Below, piece by piece: positions 54,501 through 63,091 of a DNA stretch of 64,000 nt. The notes beneath the pieces were generated by a model. It made no database searches. It was not told the origin of the DNA and saw only the letters and a list, made by a program, of their open reading frames with translations. Both the position numbers and the translations under genes were made by a program. The DNA comes from Chryseobacterium sp. CH21 (GTDB lineage Bacteria; Bacteroidota; Bacteroidia; Flavobacteriales; Weeksellaceae). Each line of letters opens with the position of its first letter. Within the stretch, counting starts at the first letter, position 1. The stretch covers positions 1 to 64,000 of the forward strand of contig NZ_QICI01000034.1 of assembly GCF_004119445.1 (NCBI RefSeq), in the 5' to 3' direction.

Positions 54501-54609
54501 GGCAATTGTTATTATCGGAGGACTGATTACCGCAACAGTGCTTACCCTGCTTATTTTCCCGATTATCTTCTGGATCTTCAACAGAACGAAAAAGCTCAGC
54601 CAAATGTAA
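51511..54609 (+). CDS. czcA: Heavy-metal RND efflux permease (CzcA/CusA family)
   Basis: A 1,032-residue inner-membrane proton/metal antiporter with twelve hydrophobic segments. The signature in segment 4, DFGIIIDGAVVMVEG (D396, D402, E409), is that of the heavy-metal branch with the D-F-G...D-G-A...V-E pattern, generally tied to zinc, cobalt or nickel rather than to drugs or monovalent silver/copper. Other family blocks (FPDVTNTQIVIITQWNGRSA, GTDPNGFGFVQFAVNLK) are present. It ends the czcCBA set; the two-component system upstream is the likely regulator. Confidence 0.93.
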   Translation: MNKFIKNIIAFSLKNKAFTFIWVAILAISGFISFKNMPIEAFPDVTNTQIVIITQWNGRSAEEVERFVTTPIELAMSPVQKKTSVRSTTMFGLSIVKILFDDGVDDTFARNQVNNQLRTISLPDEVDPEVQPPYGPTGEIFRYTLESKTKDSRTLLTLQNWVIDRALRGVPGVADINVFGGQDKVFELSIDPRALDKYNLTPLQVYDAVTKSNLNVGGDVIEKNGQAYVVRGIGLVKSVADIGNITIQNDSGNPVLVKNVAEVHESSMPRVGQAALNHHDDTVEGIVVMRKGENPREVLIGVKAKIKELNEKVLPKDVKMVTFYDRDNLMDFTTHTVMHNLIEGIVLVTVIVLIFMADWRTTLIVSIIIPLSLLFAFLCLKLAGMSANLLSLGAVDFGIIIDGAVVMVEGLFVMLDHKAKRYGMEKFNKLAKGGWIKQTGTGLGKAIFFSKLIIITSLIPIFSFQKVEGKMFSPLAFTLGFALMGALIFTLTLVPVLSHILLNKNVREKNNPFVNFWDRIVLKGFNLTFKHKKMSMIVAISFLAVTLFSGKFLGTEFLPQLNEGSLWITAEMPMSSSLKESLKTADLLKKDIMSFSEVTDVLAQTGRSNDGTDPNGFGFVQFAVNLKPREEWKRKITYDELINEIDKKLRSYQGITFNYSQPISDNVAEAVAGFKAENGIKIYGDNLETLDKLAHEVLLKIKDVKGVKDPGIIKNIGQPEVSVVLDRDKMAAYGVMPADAQAVLEMAFGGKTASEMFDGERKFPIRLRYSQEYRTNENDIAALMVPTQDGAKIPLKEISTIVKDNGAAFIYRDNIKRYIGVKFSIRDRDLGSTIADAQKKVETIELPDGYSVGWTGQFENQQRASHRLAQVVPVSILMIFFLLFILFGNMKDSLLVLANVPFALIGGIIALHVTGINFGISAGVGMIALLGICIQNGVILITEFHQNVKEGMDIDTAILNGVKSRTRPVIMTALMASIGLMPAALSTGIGSESQKPLAIVIIGGLITATVLTLLIFPIIFWIFNRTKKLSQM

Positions 54610-54632
54610 ATTATCTTTCATTTATATTAGTC

Positions 54633-54665
54633 AGAAGCGCGGAAAACAAAGTTTTCCGCGCTTCT
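54633..54665. terminator. Long hairpin between convergent czcA and the DUF4394 gene
   Basis: A 15-bp perfect stem (AGAAGCGCGGAAAAC / GTTTTCCGCGCTTCT) with an AAA loop. T-runs are weak on both sides, but its place between two converging genes suggests a shared terminator. Confidence 0.65.
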
Positions 54666-54693
54666 CCATTATTGAAATAAAAAAAGGATGAGT

Positions 54694-56196
54694 TTAAAAT
54701 CCTAACCCCACTGTAAAAGCTTTTACGGTATTTGGGTAATCGGAAACAGAAGTAGCCGCTCCGGTTGTTGTATTAATAGAGTAAATTTTTGTAGAAGAAC
54801 CTATCGATGCCATTAAATAAGCTTTTTGGCTCATACTCCCAATATCAAAACCATTAGCATTGGTAATGTTGATTCCTAAAGAACCGGTTTCAACTAAAGT
54901 TCCGTTATTGGGTGGGTTTTGCTGATACAATTTGTCTGTATTATGATCAATGACAAATAGAGTAGTTGAGGTGGCTCCTGCAATGTTATTCGTATAAGCA
55001 GCAGCACTTATCATTGGACTTCCCGGATTTAATGCAAGATCTACGGCCGCAATTGTTCCGTCATTAGGATTAAGGCGGAGATTTTGTCCTGTATTACTCA
55101 CGACTCTTATTCTGTCCACAGTGGGATTAAAGTCAAATCCGAAATCAGTTCCGGAAAGCAAGGTTGAGAATGGAGAAGCTCCCACAGCAGTAGCAGCACC
55201 TGTACCTAAATTAATCGTATACATTCTGCTTGAGCTTCCCAAAGCATACAATTGTCCGTTGGCAGGACGGAAATCTATTCCTAAAATATTCTCACCACTT
55301 TGTAATCCTGCTATTGTTTTTGAAACAGGCATCGGACTGTTTGGATTAAAAATTTGAAGATTATTTGAATTATCAATTGCATAAGCTACCGGTTCAGTAG
55401 GAATAGCAATATCAATCACTGCCTGTTGAAGAGAACCAATATAGGTTGCCTTGCCATTATTCAGATCCAGAATATGAAGTTTTTCATTTAAAGATAATAG
55501 GGCTGTGCTGTTATCATATTTGATGTCAAAAGCAGACTGCCCTGTAAAAGTGGTTCCAAGACTTCCTACCTCTACTAAAGTTCCATTGTTGGGAGGATCC
55601 TGTTTGTATAATTTTCCTAGCATCGGATCAATGTCATATAAAACAGTAGTGGAAGCTCCAGCCTTACTGTTAGTGTATGCTAATCCCGTTATGGAAGGGT
55701 TTCCTGTTCCGTTAATATTGAGATCGGTGGCAGCAACAGCTCCGGTTTCCGGGTGTAAACGCAGATTTTGTCCGGTATTACTCACTAAACGGATTCTATC
55801 AACAGTTGGGTTGAAATCAATGGAAGCTATTGTTCCGGAGATCATGGGCGTAAAAGCAGTTGAGCTTACCACTCTTGCTGAAGCATTAGAGGTATTGATG
55901 ATATATAATTTGCTGGCATTTGATAATGCGTACAATTCTCCCGTGGCGGGTCTGAAATCGATGCTTAGCAATTTTTCTCCGGAGGTAACCCCTGTTACCG
56001 CTGTTTTTGATGAGAAAGTTTTGGGATTATTGGAATTAAAACAAACCAGTTCATTCATTGCGGTAATTCCATATACCATAAGATCCGGGCCTTGAGGTGT
56101 CATATTTTCTGGCATCATGTTTTCCTCCGAATTATCGCAGGAAAATAATATTGTAGTAGCCAGCAGGGCTAAACACATGTGTAATAGTTTTCTCAT
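54694..56196 (-). CDS. DUF4394 lipoprotein with two homologous domains
   Basis: A 500-residue secreted protein with a lipobox (LATTILFSCDNS, Cys20). It contains two homologous halves, each with SIDFRPATGELYALSNASKL or the second-half IDFRPANGQLYALGSSSRMY, then NPTVDRIR(L/V)VSNTGQNLRL, as expected for two DUF4394 beta-structured domains. The family occurs in many secreted or surface proteins; the role is unknown. It is monocistronic, convergent with czcA and divergent from tuf. Confidence 0.85.
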   Translation of the reverse strand: MRKLLHMCLALLATTILFSCDNSEENMMPENMTPQGPDLMVYGITAMNELVCFNSNNPKTFSSKTAVTGVTSGEKLLSIDFRPATGELYALSNASKLYIINTSNASARVVSSTAFTPMISGTIASIDFNPTVDRIRLVSNTGQNLRLHPETGAVAATDLNINGTGNPSITGLAYTNSKAGASTTVLYDIDPMLGKLYKQDPPNNGTLVEVGSLGTTFTGQSAFDIKYDNSTALLSLNEKLHILDLNNGKATYIGSLQQAVIDIAIPTEPVAYAIDNSNNLQIFNPNSPMPVSKTIAGLQSGENILGIDFRPANGQLYALGSSSRMYTINLGTGAATAVGASPFSTLLSGTDFGFDFNPTVDRIRVVSNTGQNLRLNPNDGTIAAVDLALNPGSPMISAAAYTNNIAGATSTTLFVIDHNTDKLYQQNPPNNGTLVETGSLGINITNANGFDIGSMSQKAYLMASIGSSTKIYSINTTTGAATSVSDYPNTVKAFTVGLGF

Positions 56197-56365
56197 AATA
56201 TTAATTTTTAGTTGTTGTTTTTATATGTACGAGAAAAAGATAAGAATGGATTTACGAATATAATTATCAGTTTTTTTTTGTTCTATATTGTATTCATAAT
56301 TAATGAGATAGTTTATAATTTTAATAAAACATTTCTAAGGATTTTTTTCAATCCGGAAAAATGTG

Positions 56366-56373
56366 TAAATTTG
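56366..56373 (+). promoter_or_regulatory. Distal -10 box (TAAATTTG) of tuf
   Basis: An exact TAnnTTTG match, 145 bp before the tuf ATG. Together with the proximal box it gives a tandem arrangement. Confidence 0.55.
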
Positions 56374-56467
56374 CAGTCTCAATACGTTAAATATAAGGTT
56401 TGTCCTTCACTGGATGAGAATATTGAAAGTTTTTTTAATAAAAAGTTTTTGGTATTTAAAAATTCAT

Positions 56468-56475
56468 TATATTTG
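56468..56475 (+). promoter_or_regulatory. Proximal -10 box (TATATTTG) of tuf
   Basis: An exact match to the Bacteroidota -10 consensus 43 bp before the tuf start, giving a short leader. Two such boxes suggest strong, tandem promoters, as expected for a translation factor. Confidence 0.65.
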
Positions 56476-56518
56476 CACACCGAAAATTTGAAAAACAATA
56501 AATAAATAATTTTAAATC

Positions 56519-57729
56519 ATGGCAAAGGAAACGTTTAATCGTAACAAACCACACTTGAACATTGGTACTATTGGTCACGTTGACCATGGTAAAACTACTC
56601 TTACAGCTGCTATTTCTGCTGTATTAGCTAGCAAAGGTCTTGCTGAGAAAAAAGACTTCTCTGCAATTGACTCTGCTCCAGAAGAAAAAGAAAGAGGTAT
56701 TACTATCAATACTGCTCACATCGAATACGAAACTGAAAAAGACACTATGCTCACGTTGACTGTCCAGGTCACGCCGACTATGTTAAGAACATGGTAACTG
56801 GTGCTGCTCAGATGGATGGAGCTATCGTAGTATGTGCTGCAACTGATGGTCCTATGCCTCAGACTAGAGAACATATCCTACTTTGCCGTCAGGTAAACGT
56901 ACCTAGAATCGTTGTTTTCATGAACAAAGTTGACATGGTAGACGATCCTGAGTTGTTAGAGCTTGTTGAAATGGAACTTAGAGACTTATTGTCTACTTAC
57001 GAATTTGACGGAGATAACTCTCCAGTAATTCAAGGTTCTGCTCTAGGTGCTCTTACGGCTGCTACTGCATCTCCTGCTAACACAGAAGATAAGTGGTTCA
57101 AAAGCGTAGAAGAATTAATGGATGCTGTTGATACTTGGATCGAGCAACCACCAAGAGATACTGATAAGCCATTCTTGATGCCAATCGAAGACGTATTCTC
57201 TATTACAGGTAGAGGTACTGTAGCAACTGGTAGAATCGAGGCTGGTGTTATCAACACTGGAGATCCAGTTGATATCGTAGGTATGGGTGACGAAAAATTA
57301 ACTTCTACTATTACAGGAGTTGAGATGTTCAGAAAGATCCTAGATAGAGGTGAAGCTGGAGATAACGTAGGTCTATTGTTGAGAGGTATTGAAAAAACTG
57401 ACATCAAGAGAGGTATGGTTATCGCTAAGAAAGATTCAGTTAAGCCACACAAAAAATTCAAAGCTTCTGTTTATATCCTTTCTAAAGAAGAAGGTGGACG
57501 TCACACTCCATTCCACAACAAGTACCGTCCTCAGTTCTACGTAAGAACTACTGACGTTACAGGTGAGATCTTCTTACCAGAAGGTGTAGAAATGGTAATG
57601 CCTGGTGATAACTTAGAGATCACTGTAGAATTGTTACAACCAATCGCTCTTAACGTAGGTCTTAGATTTGCAATCAGAGAAGGTGGTAGAACAGTTGGTT
57701 CAGGTCAGGTTACTGAAATCATAGACTAA
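56519..57729 (+). CDS. tuf: Elongation factor Tu, interrupted by a one-base deletion
   Basis: EF-Tu brings aminoacyl-tRNA to the ribosome. The G1 box GHVDHGKTT and switch I region ([20 protein letters not shown]) are present, but after EYETEK the frame runs into [18 protein letters not shown] and stops at 56795-56797. The correct continuation ([18 protein letters not shown]) is in the next frame; one A is missing from the run at 56736-56740. From 56791 the protein is intact ([18 protein letters not shown] through SGQVTEIID). As tuf is usually single and essential in this group, a sequence or assembly error is the likely explanation. Confidence 0.9.
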
Positions 57730-57747
57730 TCATCTTAAAAATATAAA

Positions 57748-57784
57748 AAGCTTCCGTAAGGAATTTCTTTACGGAGCTTTTTTT
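57748..57784 (+). terminator. Terminator after tuf
   Basis: A stem with one bulge (AAGCTTCCGTAA / TTACGGAGCTT) and TTTC-type loop is followed by a T-run. It falls between tuf and trnW. Confidence 0.78.
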
Positions 57785-57788
57785 AACT

Positions 57789-57859
57789 ACGGGCATCGTC
57801 CAATGGTAGGATACCGGTCTCCAAAACCGTTGATCAGGGTTCGAATCCTTGTGCCCGTG
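57789..57859 (+). tRNA. trnW: tRNA-Trp (CCA)
   Basis: Acceptor ACGGGCA / TGCCCGT, anticodon loop CTCCAAA (anticodon CCA), 71 nt. The tuf-trnW-secE-nusG order is typical of Bacteroidota. Confidence 0.94.
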
Positions 57860-57871
57860 CAAATATAAATT

Positions 57872-58078
57872 ATGAGTTCATTTGTCGATTTTTTAAAAGG
57901 TTCTTATAACGAATTCAGACATAAGGTTGAATGGCCAAAATGGGCTGACCTTCAGTCTTCTACAATCGTAGTGACTATTGCGACAGTGATTCTGGCATTA
58001 TTTACCTTTGGAGTTGATGAATTGTTTTCAAAAGCAATCAGCAACATAATAGGAATGCTAATCAACTTGTTCAATTAA
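57872..58078 (+). CDS. secE: Preprotein translocase subunit SecE
   Basis: A 68-residue single-pass protein: the conserved amphipathic EFRHKVEWPKWADLQSSTIV and the hydrophobic VVTIATVILALFTFGVDELF. It clamps the SecY channel. It lies 12 bp after trnW and 20 bp before nusG. Confidence 0.95.
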   Translation: MSSFVDFLKGSYNEFRHKVEWPKWADLQSSTIVVTIATVILALFTFGVDELFSKAISNIIGMLINLFN

Positions 58079-58098
58079 TAATTAAGTATTTTCCCATA

Positions 58099-58641
58099 AT
58101 GAGCGAATTGAAATGGTATGTGCTGAAAGCTATCAGCGGACAGGAAAATAAAGTGAAAAACTATATTGAGACAGAAATCAAACGTCTAGGGTTTGAGCAG
58201 TACGTTACTCAAGTGGTTATTCCTATGGAAAAGGTAATCCAAATTAGAAACGGTAAAAAAGTTCCTAAAGAAAGACCTTACTACCCTGGCTACTTGATGA
58301 TTGAAGCTGACCTGATGGGAGAGATTCCTCACGTTATCAAGAATATCCCTGGTGTTATTTCTTTCTTAAGCTTAACAAAAGGCGGTGATCCTGTTCCAAT
58401 GAGAAAATCTGAGGTTAACAGAATGCTTGGAAGAATGGATGAACTTTCAGAATTCGCAAGCGATGTTGAAATTCCTTATGTAGTAGGTGAAAATGTGAAA
58501 GTAATCGACGGACCTTTCAACGGATTCAATGGTACAGTTGAGAAAATCCTTGAAGACAAAAAGAAAATTGAAGTTTCTGTATTGATCTTCGGTAGAAAAA
58601 CTCCAATGGAACTTAGCTACATGCAAGTAGAAAAAGTATAA
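58099..58641 (+). CDS. nusG: Transcription termination/antitermination factor NusG
   Basis: A 180-residue protein with the NGN domain (LKWYVLKAISGQENKVKNYI, PYYPGYLMIEADLMGEIPHV) and a C-terminal KOW domain (GENVKVIDGPFNGFNGTVEK). It links RNA polymerase to Rho or the ribosome. It ends in a terminator instead of running into rplK, because three unrelated genes follow. Confidence 0.96.
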   Translation: MSELKWYVLKAISGQENKVKNYIETEIKRLGFEQYVTQVVIPMEKVIQIRNGKKVPKERPYYPGYLMIEADLMGEIPHVIKNIPGVISFLSLTKGGDPVPMRKSEVNRMLGRMDELSEFASDVEIPYVVGENVKVIDGPFNGFNGTVEKILEDKKKIEVSVLIFGRKTPMELSYMQVEKV

Positions 58642-59065
58642 TAATTACTTATTAAAGATATAAAAAGACTGCTATTAAGCGGTCTTTTTGCTTTTATAAC
58701 ATTCTCGTTAATTGATAACAGATGAAAAATTGTTATATTGATAATTTTTTTTCAAAAAAAGTATCCTTTTTTTGAAAACTCTATTTAAATGGTAGATTTT
58801 TTGTGAATACTTCTACAAAGAGCTTTGCTTCAATTCAATTATCACGTTGTTGGGATTAAATTTATTTTTCTCCATCTGTGTCTTTGTACTGTTGTTAATT
58901 TACTGGCAGATGGCATACTTATTGTAACATCCTGTAAACTAATCCAACGATTTTTATATTTTTTTTCATACACTTTTTGCAGGTGTATAGTAGCCTTATT
59001 TTTATTTAAAAAATATAGGATCTGGATTGGTACTCAAAACACAAGTTTTAAATAAACACAACCCA
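58642..59065. other. 424-bp gap after nusG, terminator then gene-free
   Basis: After the nusG terminator at 58662-58689 the sequence is T-rich without a convincing gene. The first secreted-protein gene starts at 59066; no exact TAnnTTTG box was found before it. Confidence 0.5.
58662..58689 (+). terminator. Terminator after nusG
   Basis: AAAAAGAC (58662-58669) pairs with GTCTTTTT (58682-58689) around a short inner stem TGCT / AGC(G). The final T-run supports Rho-independent termination. Confidence 0.8.
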
Positions 59066-59686
59066 ATGACAAAAATTATTTCGATGATCATTTTGGTGGG
59101 CACCTCCATGCTCACAAGTGCTCAGGTTGGTATAAATACTACCACACCTGAAAAAGAACTTACCGTGAATGGTACAATGAAGACATCAGGAATTGTTTTC
59201 AAGCAACCCATGGAAAAACTAAAAGCAGATGAAAATTACACTTTCATTATCAAATCTCCTGCTCCGGAAAACAAAATTACTGCGTACAATGATTCTTTTG
59301 TGCCTAATTCACCGGCACCTATTAATCTCATTCAGTTCAAAATTACCTGTGACCCTTCAGATAAGGATTGGGTCAATCAATTTGACACCTTGATCAATTC
59401 CAACAAGTTTTTGGTGGTGATCTCTTCTTTTGGATTTACACAGCCTACAAGAACTTTTTCTGCGGACTGGCTTACTCCAATGCCTCAGATTTTTGCTTAT
59501 TCATCAGAAGGAACATGGAAGCTGAAGGCCGATTACCAGGGATTCGCACCTGATAACTCTTTTCCTACAGGAGTCTGGACATTAAACTTATTGGTGTTTG
59601 ACAGATCATATGCCAAAGATTTTAGCCCTACACAGAACCTTAATGCTTCAACTACAGGTGCAGCAGCGGCTCCGTTAATTCAATAA
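59066..59686 (+). CDS. Secreted protein of a VGINT-motif family, paralogue 1
   Basis: I take the ATG at 59066 (MTKIISMIILVGTSMLTSAQ), giving 206 residues with a signal peptide; an earlier in-frame start adds non-signal residues. The mature start AQVGINTTTPEKELTVNG is the motif of Bacteroidota surface proteins that carry a VGI(N)T..P...LDV.G repeat. The rest is beta-rich (EGTWKLKADYQGFAPDNSFP) with a conserved-looking FDRSYAKDFSP end. It is the first of three related genes. Function unknown. Confidence 0.75.
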   Translation: MTKIISMIILVGTSMLTSAQVGINTTTPEKELTVNGTMKTSGIVFKQPMEKLKADENYTFIIKSPAPENKITAYNDSFVPNSPAPINLIQFKITCDPSDKDWVNQFDTLINSNKFLVVISSFGFTQPTRTFSADWLTPMPQIFAYSSEGTWKLKADYQGFAPDNSFPTGVWTLNLLVFDRSYAKDFSPTQNLNASTTGAAAAPLIQ

Positions 59687-59696
59687 AAAATACTCT

Positions 59697-60344
59697 ATGA
59701 AAAAAATTATTGCAATACTCTTTACTGGTTTTACTGCTTTAAGCATGAATGCACAAGTAGGAATTAATACCAAAACACCTAAAGGAACTCTTGATGTAGA
59801 AGGTGAAACATTGGTTGAATCCTATTTAATAGATACTGAAAATACGAAGGCAAACGGAAACTATCTTCTGCTTACCCGTTCTAAAGATACTTCACCGGTA
59901 GGTAAGGTTAAGCTGTTGGATATATCGCTCCGTAATGTAGCCCCTGTAAATATGTATAATGTTGTATTGACCAATGTGAGACAGGATGAAGTGGTGAATC
60001 TCAATACAGGATTAGAGGTTAATAAATATGTAGTGGCAATTACAGGTGCTGTTTTTACAGGAGCGGTGTCAGCGGCGAATACGACAACAACTCCTAAATC
60101 GTTTGGTTCATATGCAACTGAGGTTACGCAGGTAACCAGTGGAGGAAAGAACTACCATGCCATCAACCTGGCTTTTAAAGGAGCCGGAACTGTTTCTTCT
60201 CAAAATGGAACATGGACCCTTACTTTGAATGTCTTTGAAAGATCATTAGTTAAAGACTGGGGAACTTTCAATGGTTCTGTTTCTGCGTCCGCTTCACCGG
60301 GATATTCAGGAGTATCAACTAACACGCCTCTAGGGCTTCAATAA
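59697..60344 (+). CDS. Secreted protein of a VGINT-motif family, paralogue 2
   Basis: A 215-residue protein with a signal peptide (MKKIIAILFTGFTALSMNAQ) followed by VGINTKTPKGTLDVEG. It shares the GTWTLTLNVFERSLVKDW ending with the other two, so the three arose by duplication. It lies 10 bp after paralogue 1. Confidence 0.75.
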   Translation: MKKIIAILFTGFTALSMNAQVGINTKTPKGTLDVEGETLVESYLIDTENTKANGNYLLLTRSKDTSPVGKVKLLDISLRNVAPVNMYNVVLTNVRQDEVVNLNTGLEVNKYVVAITGAVFTGAVSAANTTTTPKSFGSYATEVTQVTSGGKNYHAINLAFKGAGTVSSQNGTWTLTLNVFERSLVKDWGTFNGSVSASASPGYSGVSTNTPLGLQ

Positions 60345-60350
60345 ACAAAT

Positions 60351-61019
60351 ATGAAAAGGAAAATTTATATTACAATAATCATGTGCCTTGGGATATTTTT
60401 AAATGCCCAGATAGGAAAAGTAGGGATAAACACAGCAAACCCTGCAGAAACACTAGACGTCAACGGAAAGACCTATACGAATTCTTTATATCTGAGAAAT
60501 CCGGGAGAACCTACTATGACAGGAGGTAGCTTCTTGGCGACTTCACAGAATGGATTACAATTATACGATCCGGCTTTAGAAAGCAGTGGATTATTTAATT
60601 ACATTAAGCTTACCCTTACCGGTGTATCTGGTGCAGGAATTGCAGATTATGACACCAAAATTGATGCAAACAATTTTCTGGTTATACTTCACAACTATTC
60701 ATTCAAACTGAATGACGGAACTACGAATGTAATGCTTGATTATGGAGACAATGGAGTGAATGATAATAAACAGGGGTCTCCGGAGGTTGTTGCCTTTAAA
60801 AATAACGGAACTTGGCATATAAAAGCAAGATTTACAGATAGCAGAATTATTGCAACAACTTCTAACCCGCCACCAAGGAATTATAATAATTTTACTGTTG
60901 ATCTTTATCTGATGGCATATAGAAGACTGATTGAAAAACAAAATATCAGTGATATCAATGCCAACCTTGGAGGAACTGATGGTTCTACCCAAACGATTAG
61001 TAAGCCTTCTGGTTTTTAA
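60351..61019 (+). CDS. Secreted protein of a VGINT-motif family, paralogue 3
   Basis: A 222-residue protein with a signal peptide (KIYITIIMCLGIFLNAQIGK) and VGINTANPAETLDVNGK. Its C-terminal half (NNFTVDLYLMAYRRLIEKQN) parallels the other two. It lies 6 bp after paralogue 2 and is followed by its own terminator, so the three form one operon. Confidence 0.74.
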   Translation: MKRKIYITIIMCLGIFLNAQIGKVGINTANPAETLDVNGKTYTNSLYLRNPGEPTMTGGSFLATSQNGLQLYDPALESSGLFNYIKLTLTGVSGAGIADYDTKIDANNFLVILHNYSFKLNDGTTNVMLDYGDNGVNDNKQGSPEVVAFKNNGTWHIKARFTDSRIIATTSNPPPRNYNNFTVDLYLMAYRRLIEKQNISDINANLGGTDGSTQTISKPSGF

Positions 61020-61045
61020 TAAGTTTTTACTTTTATAATTATATC

Positions 61046-61080
61046 AAACGACTATTTACTTTAAATAGTCGTTTTTGTTT
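61046..61080 (+). terminator. Terminator after the three secreted-protein genes
   Basis: A 13-bp perfect stem (AAACGACTATTTA / TAAATAGTCGTTT) with a CTT loop and a T-rich tail. Confidence 0.85.
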
Positions 61081-61159
61081 TCTTAACGGGGATTCAAAAA
61101 AAGATTGAAGGTATCTTAAAAAATATTTTCTTAAACTTTTTAAAAATCAGCAATTTCCG

Positions 61160-61190
61160 TTTGCTATTTCAAAAATATTTTATACTTTTG
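61160..61190 (+). promoter_or_regulatory. Promoter of the rplK operon
   Basis: TTTG (61160-61163) and TACTTTTG (61183-61190), with 19 bp between, match the Bacteroidota promoter consensus. Transcription would start about 90 bp before the rplK ATG. Confidence 0.72.
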
Positions 61191-61200
61191 CAGTCCAAAA

Positions 61201-61235
61201 AGTAGGTTTATTGTTATGTGAGTGCATAACCTACT
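61201..61235 (+). promoter_or_regulatory. Leader hairpin before rplK
   Basis: AGTAGG (61201-61206) pairs with CCTACT (61230-61235), and GTTATG (61213-61218) with CATAAC (61225-61230), giving a two-part stem in the rplK leader. In other bacteria L1 binds the rplK leader and represses the operon; whether this hairpin does so is unknown. Confidence 0.45.
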
Positions 61236-61287
61236 GAATAATAAATGCTTCCAAACTCATTAATTATTCAAATTTAAAAAACAAACA

Positions 61288-61731
61288 ATGGCTAAGAAAG
61301 TCTTTAAAATGGTAAAGCTTCAGGTGAAAGGTGGCGCAGCTAACCCTTCTCCACCAGTAGGTCCAGCATTGGGTTCTGCAGGTGTGAACATCATGGAGTT
61401 TTGTAAGCAATTTAACGGAAGAACCCAAGATAAGCCAGGGCAAGTTTTACCTGTAGTAATTACAGTATATGAAGACAAATCTTTTGAATTCATTATTAAA
61501 ACTCCACCTGCAGCAATTCAGTTAATGGATGCAGCTAAGATCAAGGGAGGTTCTGGTGAACCAAACAGAAACAAAGTAGGTTCTGTAACTTGGGAACAAG
61601 TAAAGAAAATCGCTGAAGATAAAATGGCGGATCTTAACTGTTTTACAATGGACTCTGCTCTTTCTATGGTTGCAGGTACTGCTAGATCTATGGGATTAAG
61701 AGTAACAGGAACTAAACCAACTAACGCTTAA
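61288..61731 (+). CDS. rplK: 50S ribosomal protein L11
   Basis: A 147-residue protein with the typical start [20 protein letters not shown] and [15 protein letters not shown], and an RNA-binding C-terminal half. It forms part of the GTPase-associated centre. Confidence 0.96.
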   Translation: MAKKVFKMVKLQVKGGAANPSPPVGPALGSAGVNIMEFCKQFNGRTQDKPGQVLPVVITVYEDKSFEFIIKTPPAAIQLMDAAKIKGGSGEPNRNKVGSVTWEQVKKIAEDKMADLNCFTMDSALSMVAGTARSMGLRVTGTKPTNA

Positions 61732-61742
61732 AACTTAAAGAA

Positions 61743-62434
61743 ATGGCAAAATTAACTAAAAAGCAAAAGGAAGCTTTAAGCAAAGTAGAAAAAGGAAGAA
61801 TCTATAACCTTGAAGAAGGTTCAGCTCTTGTAAAAGAAGTGAACACTACAAAGTTTGATGCTTCAGTAGATATCGCTGTAAGATTAGGTGTAGACCCTAG
61901 AAAAGCAAACCAATGGTAAGAGGTGTTGTATCTCTTCCTCACGGTACTGGTAAAGATGTTAAAGTATTAGCTCTTGTAACACCAGATAAAGAAGCCGAAG
62001 CTAAAGCTGCTGGTGCTGATTATGTAGGTCTTGACGAATATTTACAAAAAATCAAAGAAGGTTGGACAGACGTTGACGTTATCGTTACTATGCCAGCTGT
62101 AATGGGTAAATTAGGTCCATTAGGTAGAGTATTAGGTCCAAGAGGTTTAATGCCAAACCCTAAATCAGGAACTGTAACTATGGAAATTGGTAAAGCAGTA
62201 ACTGAAGTAAAAGCAGGTAAAATTGATTTCAAAGTAGATAAGTATGGTATTATCCATGCTGGTATTGGTAAAGTATCTTTCGATGCTGCTAAGATCAAAG
62301 AAAATGCTCAGGAGCTTATCCAGACATTGATCAAAATGAAACCAACTGCTGCTAAAGGAACTTATGTGAAGAGCATCTATTTGTCTTCTACAATGAGCCC
62401 AGGTATTGCAATTGATACTAAATCTGTTAACTAA
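61743..62434 (+). CDS. rplA: 50S ribosomal protein L1, interrupted by a one-base deletion
   Basis: From ATG 61743 the frame reads normally to [12 protein letters not shown] and then stops (TAA at 61917-61919). The true continuation [20 protein letters not shown] is in the next frame. One A is missing from the run at 61912-61913 (family sequence NQMVRG). From 61913 to the stop at 62434 the protein is intact. As L1 is central to ribosome function, this is probably a sequencing or assembly error, as in tuf. Confidence 0.9.
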
Positions 62435-62451
62435 TATTTAATCCTAAGACA

Positions 62452-63045
62452 ATGACAAAAGACCAAAAAGTTGTAGCAATACAAGAGATCAAAGACTTGC
62501 TTCAGGATGCAAAAGTAGTATACGTAGCAGATCTAGATGGTTTGAACGCTGCTAAATCTTCAGATTTCAGAAGACAGGCTTTCAAGCAAAATATCAAAGT
62601 GAAAGTGGTAAAAAATACACTTTTACAAAAAGCAATGGAGCAGATTGATGGAGTAGATTTCTCTGAAATGTTCGAAACATTTAAAGGAAACTCTGCTTTA
62701 ATGATTGCTGAGACAGCTAACGCTCCTGCAAAATTAATCAAAGATTTTAGAAAGAAAGATGAGAAGCCGGCTTTGAAGTCTGCTTTTGTACAAGAAACTT
62801 TCTATGTTGGTGACAACAACCTTGATACTTTAGTAAATATCAAGTCTAGAGAAGAAATGATCGGTGAAATCATCGGATTACTTCAGTCTCCAATCCAAAG
62901 AGTTGTTTCTGCTCTTCAAAACAAATCTGAAACTGTAGAAGCTCAAGCTGAAGAAGCTGCTCCTGCGGTAGAAGAAACTCCTGCTGCTGAAGCTCCAGAA
63001 GCTCCTGCTGCAGAAAGCACTGACGAAACGCCAGCTGCTGAATAA
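62452..63045 (+). CDS. rplJ: 50S ribosomal protein L10 with an acidic, alanine-rich tail
   Basis: A 197-residue protein: the usual domain (KIKVKVVKNTLLQKAMEQID-like region, FKGNSALMIAETANAPAKLI) is followed from about residue 163 by a 35-residue low-complexity tail of Glu, Ala and Pro (AQAEEAAPAVEETPAAEAPE). L10 holds the L7/L12 stalk. The tail makes it longer than the common form. It lies 17 bp after rplA. Confidence 0.93.
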   Translation: MTKDQKVVAIQEIKDLLQDAKVVYVADLDGLNAAKSSDFRRQAFKQNIKVKVVKNTLLQKAMEQIDGVDFSEMFETFKGNSALMIAETANAPAKLIKDFRKKDEKPALKSAFVQETFYVGDNNLDTLVNIKSREEMIGEIIGLLQSPIQRVVSALQNKSETVEAQAEEAAPAVEETPAAEAPEAPAAESTDETPAAE

Positions 63046-63091
63046 TTACACTCAAAAAATTAAATAAATAATCAACAAAAACATTACAACA

